DNA of 12,540 nt, from positions 1 to 12,540 of the forward strand of contig JBGPBY010000176.1 in assembly GCA_041481485.1 (NCBI GenBank), written 5' to 3'. A program made the translations under genes and the position numbers. The notes beneath the pieces are model-generated. The model had not been told where the DNA came from. It made no database searches and worked only from the letters and a program-made list of their open reading frames with translations. Positions 4,872 through 12,365 of this stretch are shown here, piece after piece. This stretch comes from JBGPBY01 sp041481485. GTDB lineage: Bacteria > Acidobacteriota > Terriglobia > 20CM-2-55-15. Position 1 is the stretch's first letter, and each line of letters begins with the position of its first letter.

Positions 4872-7724
4872 TTGAATGTTGTAGGTCTGCTAAAAGCACA
4901 GCGCCTGGTAAATGCCATTTTTGTGATTTGTCTTTGTTGCATTCCAGCATCGGCGCAATACGCGATTTCAACGGTAACGGGAGTAGTTCGCTCGGAAGAC
5001 GGGCGAGCTGTTTCTTCGGCACGCATCAGTTGGGTCCAGCAGGGACGCGTACGCCAGTTCGAATCGGATTCAGCTGGAAAATTCGTTGCTTACTTCGTCG
5101 ACCCGGGAATTTACACCATCCGATTTGAGCACGCCTCCACTGCCAGCCAGGGTTCCTACGTTGGACTGGTTCCGACATCGTCCTCGCTTTCACTGACCGT
5201 TGTGCTCGAGGAAGAGGACGGGTCGAGTGGAGTCCGCCGCTGGCGGATTCGCGAAGAACTTCCTGGCCCGTCGGACGTATGGAAGCCGGAACGGCTGCTC
5301 ACCAGGGAAACCATCGAATCGTTTCCGAGCACCGAACATCTTTGGACGTTCCTGAATCAGATTGAACCGTCGGTGGTTTCCGATCAGTTCGATAGTTCCG
5401 GATTGCACAGTGTCAGCCCGTCCCTGATCGGCGTTCGCGGAAGTTCATGGTCTCAGAATTTCGGCTGGTTGAATGGCGTCTCGGTAAGTAGTCCTGCCGG
5501 AACCGAAATGCTGAATTTCCCCGATTTGTCCGCGATGGAGACCGTCGTCTACAGCGTTGGAGAATCGCCTTTGCACCATAACGCGCCAGGAGCGCACCTG
5601 GAAATGACGCCAAAATACGGAGAACGCAGCATGCACGGGGAAGCCCGGCTGTTCTTTCAGAGTGGCGCACTGCAAAACACTAATGTCACTCCGAGAGATC
5701 GCACATTTGACATCTTCCAGCCGGACGAGCGGTGGAAACATTTCTTTTGGGGAGGCGCGCAGATTTCCGGTCCCATCGAAAAAACACCATGGTCCTACTT
5801 TGCCTCGATTTCCGGCCGCGAACTGAAAACGTGGATTCGCACGCAATCGCTGCCGGTTTCCGGATCCGTTCAGCAACAGACCTACAACTTCATTCGATCG
5901 GCTGCTCCGAACGACCGCGCCGCAATCCATATTTCACTTCAGCATCGGAATGAACCTCAATTGGGCGCGAGCCCTCAGATCAGCAGAGACTCGACGGTGG
6001 ATCAGAAGCAGACTCACAGAAGCATTTCGGGATCGTGGACGCATGAGTTCTCTCCCCGGCGCAGTCTGCGTATGGATTTCGGTGTGACGCGCAGCCGCAC
6101 TTCTCAACGATTCCAAAATGGAGTCATCGGGCAGAGCGTTCAGGATCTGTTTCCCGGTTTCGTAGTGGATGGAATCACTCCGCTGGACTACATGCTTCAA
6201 GGTTACGGCCGATTGGTGAACACCAGCAGAGGTCCGGCCGCTTCGATCACAGACTCGAGCATTGGCGCCATGGAGGGCAGCGCGAGTTACTCGATCATCG
6301 GAAAGAGCTTCTGGAACTCCAGGCATCAGATCACGCTCGGAGGCATTCTGAATCGTTCGACTCTGTCTCAATCCCAACAGACGATCGACGGGGTCAATCT
6401 CCTCTTCTTCGAAGGATTGCCCAATTCCGTGCGTCTGGTTAACAACCCTTCCACTCGAGATCGCATTGCAGACATGCAGTTTTATGCGACCGATAATTTT
6501 TCGCTTTCCCGTTACAGCTTCCTGGCGGAACTGACGTCAAATGCGTCACGTTTCTTAAACGTCCTCGGTTCGGGAGGGACCGTCAATGCCAATTACTGGC
6601 GCAATATCGGCGGACGAACCGGTATGGGAGTCCAATTGTTCCGGCGCCTCGTCGGACGAATTTCATATGCCCGGATTTACGATGAGCCCAATCTTGTGGC
6701 GGCATCCACCGTGAATCCCGAAGGTTCGTCCTCGCTGCTCTATACGTGGAAAGACCTCAACGGAGACCGCCGGTTTCAGCCTGGTGAGAATACCCAACTC
6801 CTGAAAGTAACGGGAGCGCCGTTCACAACGCTCGATGGTAATCTCAAAAATCCGAGCACTTCGGAACTCACGATTGGCGTTTCCCAAACAGGATTACACG
6901 GATTTCATACTGAATTCTTCGGCTATCGCAGATCGCTGCACAACCAGATTTCATTGGCGAATACCGGAGTTCCGCTGACTTCATACGACCCTTTGCAGAT
7001 TATCGATCCGGGGCTCGATGCCGTGCTCGGTTCAGCGGACGACCAGCCGATGACCGTATTCAACCAGAAGCCGAGCACCCTCGGCCAGGATCGCTACCTG
7101 CTCACAAACCCGGTCGGATACAATGCGCATTCCGAAGGATTCGAATTTACGATTTCATTGAGCTCCACAAATATCCAGGCCAGCACGACCGTCACTCGAT
7201 ATCGATCGGTCGCCGAAAACGGGCCGGGACTCACCGCCACTGAAAATGACCTGAGTAACCTTCAGGGTGTCTTTGACGACCCGAATCATGCGATCAATGC
7301 GCGCGGCAGCACATTCTTCGATCGAGGCACCATGGTTCGCCAGTGGATAGCGCTGAAGCTTCCCGCAGGCGTTCGGGCCGCGGCGATTCTGAATTATCAG
7401 GACGGCCTTCCGTATGCGCGGGTGCTGCCCGTCCCATTAAACCAGGGCGTTATCGGAATTCTGACTGGACAGCGCGGACCCGGAAATTCCGGAACATTTG
7501 GAGGAATGCGAACGACGCACTATCAAACGATCGACGTGCGGCTTGCGAAAGTCTTCAAGTTTGAAAAGGGACGGCTTACTGCCAGTCTGGATGTATTCAA
7601 TATTTCAAATCTGGCACTGAATCTGGTGCAGATGGCTGTCACTTCGCATCATGCCGAATGGCGAGTCCCGCTGCAGTTTCAAAGCCCCCGCAGCATCCAG
7701 CCGGGCCTTCGCTATAGCTGGTAG
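4872..7724 (+). CDS. TonB-receptor-like outer membrane protein (Oar-like) with carboxypeptidase-regulatory-like domain
   Basis: This 950-residue protein has a signal peptide (cleavage likely after ASA, residue 28), a carboxypeptidase-regulatory-like domain (about 33-115), a plug-like domain containing LIGVRGSSWSQNFGWLNG (roughly 184-202), and a long beta-barrel with alternating aromatic strands ending in RYSW. Such proteins take up or bind substrates at the outer membrane, often oligosaccharides or peptides; no substrate partner such as SusD or a hydrolase lies nearby. An EF-hand-like loop DLNGDRRFQPGE (628-639) sits in the barrel part. The length is slightly short for this type, which often exceeds 1000 residues. 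The start is TTG: no ATG or GTG lies upstream in this frame, and a later start would cut the signal peptide. Only a weak AGAG precedes it. I see no clear TonB box, so energy coupling is assumed. Confidence 0.85.
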   Translation: MNVVGLLKAQRLVNAIFVICLCCIPASAQYAISTVTGVVRSEDGRAVSSARISWVQQGRVRQFESDSAGKFVAYFVDPGIYTIRFEHASTASQGSYVGLVPTSSSLSLTVVLEEEDGSSGVRRWRIREELPGPSDVWKPERLLTRETIESFPSTEHLWTFLNQIEPSVVSDQFDSSGLHSVSPSLIGVRGSSWSQNFGWLNGVSVSSPAGTEMLNFPDLSAMETVVYSVGESPLHHNAPGAHLEMTPKYGERSMHGEARLFFQSGALQNTNVTPRDRTFDIFQPDERWKHFFWGGAQISGPIEKTPWSYFASISGRELKTWIRTQSLPVSGSVQQQTYNFIRSAAPNDRAAIHISLQHRNEPQLGASPQISRDSTVDQKQTHRSISGSWTHEFSPRRSLRMDFGVTRSRTSQRFQNGVIGQSVQDLFPGFVVDGITPLDYMLQGYGRLVNTSRGPAASITDSSIGAMEGSASYSIIGKSFWNSRHQITLGGILNRSTLSQSQQTIDGVNLLFFEGLPNSVRLVNNPSTRDRIADMQFYATDNFSLSRYSFLAELTSNASRFLNVLGSGGTVNANYWRNIGGRTGMGVQLFRRLVGRISYARIYDEPNLVAASTVNPEGSSSLLYTWKDLNGDRRFQPGENTQLLKVTGAPFTTLDGNLKNPSTSELTIGVSQTGLHGFHTEFFGYRRSLHNQISLANTGVPLTSYDPLQIIDPGLDAVLGSADDQPMTVFNQKPSTLGQDRYLLTNPVGYNAHSEGFEFTISLSSTNIQASTTVTRYRSVAENGPGLTATENDLSNLQGVFDDPNHAINARGSTFFDRGTMVRQWIALKLPAGVRAAAILNYQDGLPYARVLPVPLNQGVIGILTGQRGPGNSGTFGGMRTTHYQTIDVRLAKVFKFEKGRLTASLDVFNISNLALNLVQMAVTSHHAEWRVPLQFQSPRSIQPGLRYSW

Positions 7725-7741
7725 ATCCTTTGCCCTCTCCG

Positions 7742-8587
7742 TTAGATCGATCCGGACTGAATCAGGACCATAATTCCGAGAAAGATACGGTACCCCGCAA
7801 AGTGGAGGAGACCTCGCTTTTCGACCCAGCCTATGAACCAGCGCACGGATCCCAGCGCCACGATAAATGACACGATGAATCCGATGGCAAGGACTACCCA
7901 GCCGTGAGCGTCAATGCTGGCTGGCGAGACTGAACCTTCCCTTCCCGGCAGAATCGACCTGAGCAGATCGTAACCTACGGCAACCACCATTGTCGGAATG
8001 GAAAGAAAGAATGAAAACTCCACAGCTGCAGTCCGCGACATTCGTGCAAGCTGGCCTCCGGCGATGGTGGACATGGAGCGCGAGGTTCCGGGGAATACCG
8101 CCGACAGAATCTGGCAGGCGCCAACCCAAACGGCCTGTGGAAGAGTCATCTCATTCATGGACCAGGTTTGTATGCGATGAGGAGGAGAACTGATCCAGTC
8201 CACGACGCCCATGACGACACCACCAATGGCCAGTGAAGCACCGATGACAGTGAGATTTTCGAGATTCTTTCCGATGATTTTAGTCAGCAAAAACGCCGGG
8301 ACTGCCGTTACGAAAAAGGCAATCAACGTCAGACTCAACGGATTGTTCAGTATGGTTCTCTCGCCGTCTTCACCCTGAGGAAAGGTCATAATCAGGCGGC
8401 GAATTCTCGACTGGAAAACAACCGGAAGCGCCAGGATCGCCCCCAGCTGAATGACGATGGTGTACATCTTCCAATACCCGTCCGCGAGATTGATGTGAAA
8501 GATGCTTTCCGCAATGCGAAGATGTGCCGTGGAACTGACGGGGAGAAATTCGGTCAAACCTTCAATAATTCCCAGCAAAACCGACAA
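7742..8587 (-). CDS. uppP: Undecaprenyl-diphosphatase (UppP/BacA family)
   Basis: It dephosphorylates undecaprenyl diphosphate so the lipid carrier can be reused for peptidoglycan and other surface polymers; members also confer bacitracin tolerance. This 281-residue, multi-pass protein has motif 1, EGLTEFLPVSSTAHL (9-23), with Glu9, Glu13, Ser19 and His22 corresponding to Glu17, Glu21, Ser27 and His30 of the E. coli enzyme, and motif 2, PGTSRS (166-171), with the essential Arg170. The residue after this motif is Met, where Gly is usual. The start given is TTG, but the protein then begins only eight residues before the first catalytic Glu. The frame stays open upstream to a CTG at 8602, four bases after a perfect AGGAGG, adding residues (L/M)LNDYI, so that CTG may be the real start. 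It follows the hydroxylase gene by about 100 bases and ends 17 bases from the convergent receptor gene. Confidence 0.95.
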   Translation of the reverse strand: MSVLLGIIEGLTEFLPVSSTAHLRIAESIFHINLADGYWKMYTIVIQLGAILALPVVFQSRIRRLIMTFPQGEDGERTILNNPLSLTLIAFFVTAVPAFLLTKIIGKNLENLTVIGASLAIGGVVMGVVDWISSPPHRIQTWSMNEMTLPQAVWVGACQILSAVFPGTSRSMSTIAGGQLARMSRTAAVEFSFFLSIPTMVVAVGYDLLRSILPGREGSVSPASIDAHGWVVLAIGFIVSFIVALGSVRWFIGWVEKRGLLHFAGYRIFLGIMVLIQSGSI

Positions 8588-8605
8588 AATGTAATCGTTC
8601 AGAAG

Positions 8606-8613
8606 CCCTCCTC
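8606..8613 (-). promoter_or_regulatory. Strong ribosome-binding site of uppP that decides the start
   Basis: Read on the minus strand the bases are GAGGAGGG, a perfect AGGAGG core. It lies 18 or more bases from the TTG at 8587, too far for efficient use, but four bases from an in-frame CTG at 8602. It overlaps the in-frame TGA stop (8614-8612) that bounds the frame. Confidence 0.7.
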
Positions 8614-8696
8614 AGCGTGGACCCAGATCGCATATTAGGCCAGAGCCATGGTTTTCCGTATGGCCGAACTTCAGATCTTGAAGGTAACGCTCCACA

Positions 8697-9578
8697 TTAA
8701 AGCCGGTCGACGGGAAGGTACATCGATCCGAATAACTCGCGGCCCGGACTTCTGGGCTCTGGCGAAATGACGCCCACCTTGAAACCATTCGTCAATGGCG
8801 CGTGACGGAATGTTCCGAAAACTCTGTCCCAAAACGTAGTGATTTCGGAAAAGTTGTATGTGGGATCCGCGCCCGATTGGAGTGTGTGATGTGCGATGTG
8901 ATATCGGGGATGCATGACGATTCGGGCAATCCAGCCGTCCGGCGCAATGTCCACATTGGCATGACTGATCAGAGCGATTACCCAGACGACGCAATAGAAT
9001 CCGCTGACCACTCCCGCGCCAAACCCGAGCAGAAGAAAGACAATCGTTTCCGGAACGTAGGTGATCAAATCGTCAAATGGATGGGTTCGCGACGCGCTGA
9101 TCGCAACGAGACTTTCCGGCATGTGATGCAGGGCATGGAATCGCCAGAGCCAGGAGACCCGATGCTGCATGCGATGAATGAAATAACGAAGACCGTCCGC
9201 AACTACGGCCATCAGAACGACCTGAATCCATACCGGCAGCGAAGACAGCCTCGGCAGAGGAATCCTGTTTCCGATATGACCGGCAACCCATACCGCAACG
9301 AACATGCGAAGCGAGACGCTGATGGGATCCACACCGAAGAGAAACGTCAAATCCATTGCAGCGTTTCGGAATTTGAATTTTCGTCCTTTTCCTGCGTAGT
9401 TCCAGGAAGGATCTCGCGGTATCACCTGCTCGGCTGCGAAAAGCAGAATTGCTCCACCCATATAGGTGTACGCGCCCCAAAGCTCCGGATCCATTCCCAT
9501 TCTCTGGAAAATGAGGACCGCCGCGATGGTAAGAAGGATTGTTGCTATGAATAGATGTCGGTGGAGTGCCGTTTGCAT
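8697..9578 (-). CDS. Fatty acid hydroxylase/sterol desaturase superfamily membrane protein
   Basis: This 293-residue multi-pass protein carries the histidine clusters that bind the di-iron centre of this superfamily: HRMQH (135-139), HALHH (148-152), SHANVD with His206, and HPRYHIAHH (223-231). Hydrophobic segments lie near 8-24, 36-50, 87-101, 115-134 and 175-205. Members hydroxylate or desaturate lipids, including fatty acids, carotenoids, sterols and alkylglycerols, using oxygen at the inner membrane; the lipid cannot be named. The ATG has no ribosome-binding site, but a good promoter ends nine bases upstream, suggesting a nearly leaderless message. It precedes uppP on the same strand with about 100 bases between them, and no terminator is visible, so one transcript may cover both genes. 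The family is secure; the substrate is not. Confidence 0.88.
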   Translation of the reverse strand: MQTALHRHLFIATILLTIAAVLIFQRMGMDPELWGAYTYMGGAILLFAAEQVIPRDPSWNYAGKGRKFKFRNAAMDLTFLFGVDPISVSLRMFVAVWVAGHIGNRIPLPRLSSLPVWIQVVLMAVVADGLRYFIHRMQHRVSWLWRFHALHHMPESLVAISASRTHPFDDLITYVPETIVFLLLGFGAGVVSGFYCVVWVIALISHANVDIAPDGWIARIVMHPRYHIAHHTLQSGADPTYNFSEITTFWDRVFGTFRHAPLTNGFKVGVISPEPRSPGRELFGSMYLPVDRL

Positions 9579-9587
9579 TCGAGTTTG

Positions 9588-9616
9588 ATTCTATGCGTCC
9601 GGGTAGTCTCATTCAA
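9588..9616 (-). promoter_or_regulatory. Probable sigma70-type promoter of the hydroxylase-uppP unit
   Basis: On the minus strand, TTGAAT (9616-9611) and TAGAAT (9593-9588) are exactly 17 bases apart, matching consensus at four and five of six positions. The -10 ends nine bases before the ATG at 9578, so transcription would start within a few bases of the start codon. Confidence 0.55.
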
Positions 9617-9634
9617 TTACCGAGTCCCGTTCGC

Positions 9635-9715
9635 TGTAGAGGCGGTCTATGACCGCCTACAATTTGTGAGAATGCATCCCTCAAAATTGTGGGCGGTCAT
9701 AGGACCGCCCCTACA
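9635..9715. repeat. Family 1 paired-palindrome repeat, copy 3
   Basis: Two hairpins, ggcggtc-tat-gaccgcc on the left (9641-9657) and gggcggtc-atag-gaccgccc on the right (9691-9710), face each other with TGTAG/CTACA outside. The spacer between stems is 33 bases and aligns with those of copies 1 and 5 (ACAAT, ATGC, CCT, TTGT). The right flank ctacattcggaaccgcattc resembles the right flank of copy 1. Confidence 0.88.
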
Positions 9716-9766
9716 TTCGGAACCGCATTCATTCCAAGCGGAATTCAAACTGAGACACCGTCCGGG

Positions 9767-9878
9767 CCCACTGTAGGCGCGGTCTATGACCGCGCACAGT
9801 TTTTCAGAATGGAATTCCTCAGATGGGGTATCCATAATCGAGAGATTGCGCGCGGTCATAGACCGCGCCTACAGTGGG
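9767..9878. repeat. Family 1 paired-palindrome repeat, copy 4 with long spacer
   Basis: The left unit cccactgtaggcgcggtc...gaccgcgc and the right unit gcgcggtc...gaccgcgcctacagtggg are inverted copies, and the outer ten bases pair perfectly (9767-9776 with 9869-9878). The spacer (9796-9849) is 54 bases, 22 longer than in copies 1 and 5, but still starts acag and keeps gaatg and cctc. It ends 10 bases before the -35 box of the importer promoter. Confidence 0.88.
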
Positions 9879-9888
9879 AGAGGATCGC

Positions 9889-9917
9889 TTGACATTGCAT
9901 TGTGCGCAAAGTACAAA
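9889..9917 (+). promoter_or_regulatory. Sigma70-type promoter of the amino acid importer
   Basis: A perfect TTGACA (9889-9894) and TACAAA (9912-9917, four of six) are 17 bases apart. Transcription would begin near 9924, giving a leader of about 28 bases that contains the AAAGG ribosome-binding site at 9941-9945. It is the best promoter in the window. Confidence 0.65.
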
Positions 9918-9951
9918 ACCTTGAAGTTCGAGTACTGAAGAAAGGCAAACT

Positions 9952-10761
9952 TTGATTCGTTCGATTACCTTTGCTGCTGTAACGCTGCTTCTCTTTACGG
10001 CGTGCGAGAAAAAATCCGCCGACAACAGCGCGGCAACCGACACCACTCGCGTACAACTCGTTAACCCCGGAAAGTTGACTGTTTGCACCAATGTCCCGTT
10101 CGAACCGTTCCAGTTTTATCGTGACGGAAAGGTCGTGGGATTCGATGTGGACATCGTCGACCTTGCAGCTAAGAATCTCGGTGTCACTCAGGAGATCGTC
10201 AATATTGACTTCGCGGTAATCAAAAGCGGACAGGCTCTGGATACCCGAAAATGCGATCTGGCTGCTGCGGGTATGACGATTACCGAAGAGCGCAAACAGA
10301 ACATCGATTTCTCGGAACCCTATTTTGACGCCAGTCAGGCTCTGATGGCCCGAAAGGACCTTCACCTTGCGACACTCGAAGACGTAAAAGCGAAAGGGCT
10401 CAAAATCGGAGCGCTGGCCTCCACGACAGGCCGCGACTATGTGAAGAAATTGGGATTCGATCCCATTGAGTTTGCCGATTCTGCAAGGCAGCTTCTTGCG
10501 CTCCAGATCGGTCAGGTCGATGTCCTGATTCAGGATCTTCCTGTAGTCCGGACCTGGCTCAGGAAACCCGAAATTGCCGCGCAATTCGTCATGGTCACCA
10601 GTCTCAATACCGGCGAACAGTACGGCGTCGCCATTCGAAAAGGCAATGCTCCACTGGCAAGGGCCGTCAACGAAGCAATCGAATCCGCCAGGAAAGACGG
10701 CCGGTATGCCGCGATATACAAGAAGTGGTTCGACATCGAACCGGAATCTGCGGCGCCCTGA
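9952..10761 (+). CDS. Polar amino acid ABC importer, substrate-binding lipoprotein
   Basis: This 269-residue protein is a family 3 solute-binding protein (SBP_bac_3). A lipoprotein signal peptide ends at Cys18 (LFTAC), so the mature protein is lipid-anchored. The binding domain (about 40-265) shows GFDVDI (63-68), CDLAAAGMTITEER (101-114) with Arg114 at the place of the carboxylate-binding Arg of HisJ-type proteins, NIDFSEPYF (117-125), and VLIQDLPVV (191-199) with Asp195 at the amino-group-binding position. Both ligand-pole residues are thus kept, which supports an amino acid ligand; which one is unknown. The start is TTG, chosen because AAAGG lies six bases before it and no ATG in frame would keep the signal peptide. 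It is the first gene of the importer operon, with the permease 17 bases downstream. Confidence 0.92.
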   Translation: MIRSITFAAVTLLLFTACEKKSADNSAATDTTRVQLVNPGKLTVCTNVPFEPFQFYRDGKVVGFDVDIVDLAAKNLGVTQEIVNIDFAVIKSGQALDTRKCDLAAAGMTITEERKQNIDFSEPYFDASQALMARKDLHLATLEDVKAKGLKIGALASTTGRDYVKKLGFDPIEFADSARQLLALQIGQVDVLIQDLPVVRTWLRKPEIAAQFVMVTSLNTGEQYGVAIRKGNAPLARAVNEAIESARKDGRYAAIYKKWFDIEPESAAP

Positions 10762-10778
10762 ATTTTCCAGAGACCCAA

Positions 10779-11585
10779 ATGCAGGAGACCCGATTGCGAA
10801 GTTCCCGAGCCCGGCGGCAAAGTATTCGCCGGATTCAGTACGGCGTGCTGGCGGCCGCGATTATCCTCACGGCGTCTTTCGCCGATTGGAAAGCGATCCG
10901 GCAATTCTTTTTCAATGCGAGTGTCGCACGGCAGGGCTTGCCCCAGCTCTTCACGATTGCTCTGAAAAACACGGTGATCTATACCGTCACCGGCTTTTGC
11001 TTTGGAATTGCGCTGGGATTGTTGCTGGCTCTGATGAGGCTTTCGTCGGTGACACCATATCGCTGGATCGCCACCGTCTACGTCGAAGTCTTTCGCGGAT
11101 TGCCGGCTCTGGTGATCTTTCTGATGATTGGCAGTGTGCCTCTGGTTTTCCCCGGATTCGCTTTGCCGGGAGGCGTCTATGGAATGGCATCTCTCGGGCT
11201 TGGCCTGGTCTCAGCGGCATATATGGCGGAGACTTTTCGCGCAGGATTGCAGGCTGTACCGAAAGGTCAGATGGAAGCGGCTCGTTCGCTCGGCATGACC
11301 AATGGACAAAGCATGCGATCCGTTATCATCCCTCAGGCAATTCGAATTGTGATTCCACCCCTCACCAATGAACTCGTGTTGCTGTTCAAGGATTCCTCAC
11401 TGGTCCTCTTCCTTGGTGTGACTTCGAGTCAGGTGGAACTGGCAAAATTCGGCAACGATCAGGCATCGGCATTTGCCAATCCGACACCGATTCTGGTGTC
11501 TGGCATCATGTACCTTCTGATTACGATTCCGCTCGGCTATCTCGCACGCCGTCTCGAATCGCACTTGAGCAGCGGCAGGTCATGA
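10779..11585 (+). CDS. Polar amino acid ABC importer, permease
   Basis: This inner-membrane protein of 268 residues belongs to the HisM/GlnP-type permease family. Hydrophobic segments lie near 20-35, 57-87, 97-124, 133-158 and 236-255. The EAA loop that docks the ATPase is clear (EAARSLGM, 166-173, then VIIPQAIRIVIPPL). Only one permease gene is present, so the channel is probably a homodimer (inference). An ATG further up (10725) would overlap the binding-protein gene and add 18 residues with no family resemblance, so I reject it. The ATG at 10779 has a poor ribosome-binding site; an in-frame TTG at 10794 has AGGAG six bases before it and may be the true start. The end overlaps the ATPase start by four bases (ATGA). 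Confidence 0.93.
   Translation: MQETRLRSSRARRQSIRRIQYGVLAAAIILTASFADWKAIRQFFFNASVARQGLPQLFTIALKNTVIYTVTGFCFGIALGLLLALMRLSSVTPYRWIATVYVEVFRGLPALVIFLMIGSVPLVFPGFALPGGVYGMASLGLGLVSAAYMAETFRAGLQAVPKGQMEAARSLGMTNGQSMRSVIIPQAIRIVIPPLTNELVLLFKDSSLVLFLGVTSSQVELAKFGNDQASAFANPTPILVSGIMYLLITIPLGYLARRLESHLSSGRS
10783..10787 (+). promoter_or_regulatory. AGGAG site inside the annotated permease start
   Basis: AGGAG lies just after the ATG at 10779 and six bases before an in-frame TTG at 10794. The geometry favours initiation at TTG, which would shorten the permease by five residues. Confidence 0.45.
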
Positions 11586-12337
11586 CACGCACTATTCCAT
11601 CGTCATCTGCAATCGAGATTCGCGGATTATGCAAATCTTTCGGCGCCCTGAACGTGATTAACGGAATTGATTTCACCGTGCATCATGGGCAGTTGGTGTG
11701 CATCATCGGAAAGTCCGGCTCCGGGAAGTCCACGCTGCTTCGCTGCATCAACTTGCTGGAGACTCCCTCCTCCGGACAGATTTTCCTGGATGGAATCGAA
11801 CTGACCGATCCGGACGTCGATATCGATCGGGCACGGCGCAGCATCGGAATGGTGTTTCAGCAGTTCAACCTCTTTCCGCACCTCACTGTTTTGCGCAACG
11901 TTTCGATTGCTCAGGAAAACGTCATGAAGCGCAGCCGCACAGAAAGCGATCGTCTCTCGATGGAGGGACTCCGGCGGGTCGGGCTCGAAGCCAAAGCCAA
12001 CGTCTATCCGGCGCAATTATCCGGAGGACAACAGCAGCGCGTCGCTATCGCGCGAGCGCTGGCCATGGAACCGAAAGTGATGCTTTTTGACGAACCCACA
12101 TCGGCGCTGGATCCGGAACTGGTCGGTGAAGTTCTCAGCGTGATGCGAAAACTTGCCGAAGACGGCATGACCATGGTCGTTGTCACTCACGAAATGGGAT
12201 TTGCCCGGGAATTGGGCGATCGCGTGGTTTTCATGGACGACGGAGTCATTGTGGAAGATGGCACGCCGGAGCAAGTCATCGGAGCACCGGTTCACGAACG
12301 CGCGCGCATGTTCCTGCGTCGGGTCCTGCGTCAATAG
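11582..12337 (+). CDS. Polar amino acid ABC importer, ATP-binding protein
   Basis: This 251-residue ATPase of the GlnQ/HisP type powers the importer from the cytoplasmic face. All motifs are intact: Walker A GKSGSGKST (43-51), Q-loop with Gln93 in VFQQFNLFPH, signature LSGGQQQR (146-153), Walker B LFDEPTSALD (168-177) with Glu171, and the switch His203 in VVVTHEMGFA. The length is normal for the family, without a C-terminal regulatory domain. It is coupled to the permease by an ATGA overlap, implying translational coupling. A family 1 repeat begins 28 bases after the stop and may end or protect the transcript. Confidence 0.95.
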   Translation: MTRTIPSSSAIEIRGLCKSFGALNVINGIDFTVHHGQLVCIIGKSGSGKSTLLRCINLLETPSSGQIFLDGIELTDPDVDIDRARRSIGMVFQQFNLFPHLTVLRNVSIAQENVMKRSRTESDRLSMEGLRRVGLEAKANVYPAQLSGGQQQRVAIARALAMEPKVMLFDEPTSALDPELVGEVLSVMRKLAEDGMTMVVVTHEMGFARELGDRVVFMDDGVIVEDGTPEQVIGAPVHERARMFLRRVLRQ

Positions 12338-12365
12338 TGCGCGGGGAAATTCCGGGACGGGCCCT

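Noticed and set aside
8638..8665. Inverted repeat ggcca/tggcc between uppP and the hydroxylase gene
   Set aside because: Five-base arms with an 18-base loop are expected by chance; no T-run follows, so I do not call a terminator or operator.
8802..9554. A 250-codon + strand open frame opposite the hydroxylase gene
   Set aside because: It is antisense to a protein with all its di-iron histidine motifs, and its own translation is low in hydrophobic order and shows no domain. I treat it as a shadow frame.
10574..11371. A 265-codon frame overlapping the binding protein and permease
   Set aside because: It spans two clearly real genes in another frame and has no recognisable domain.
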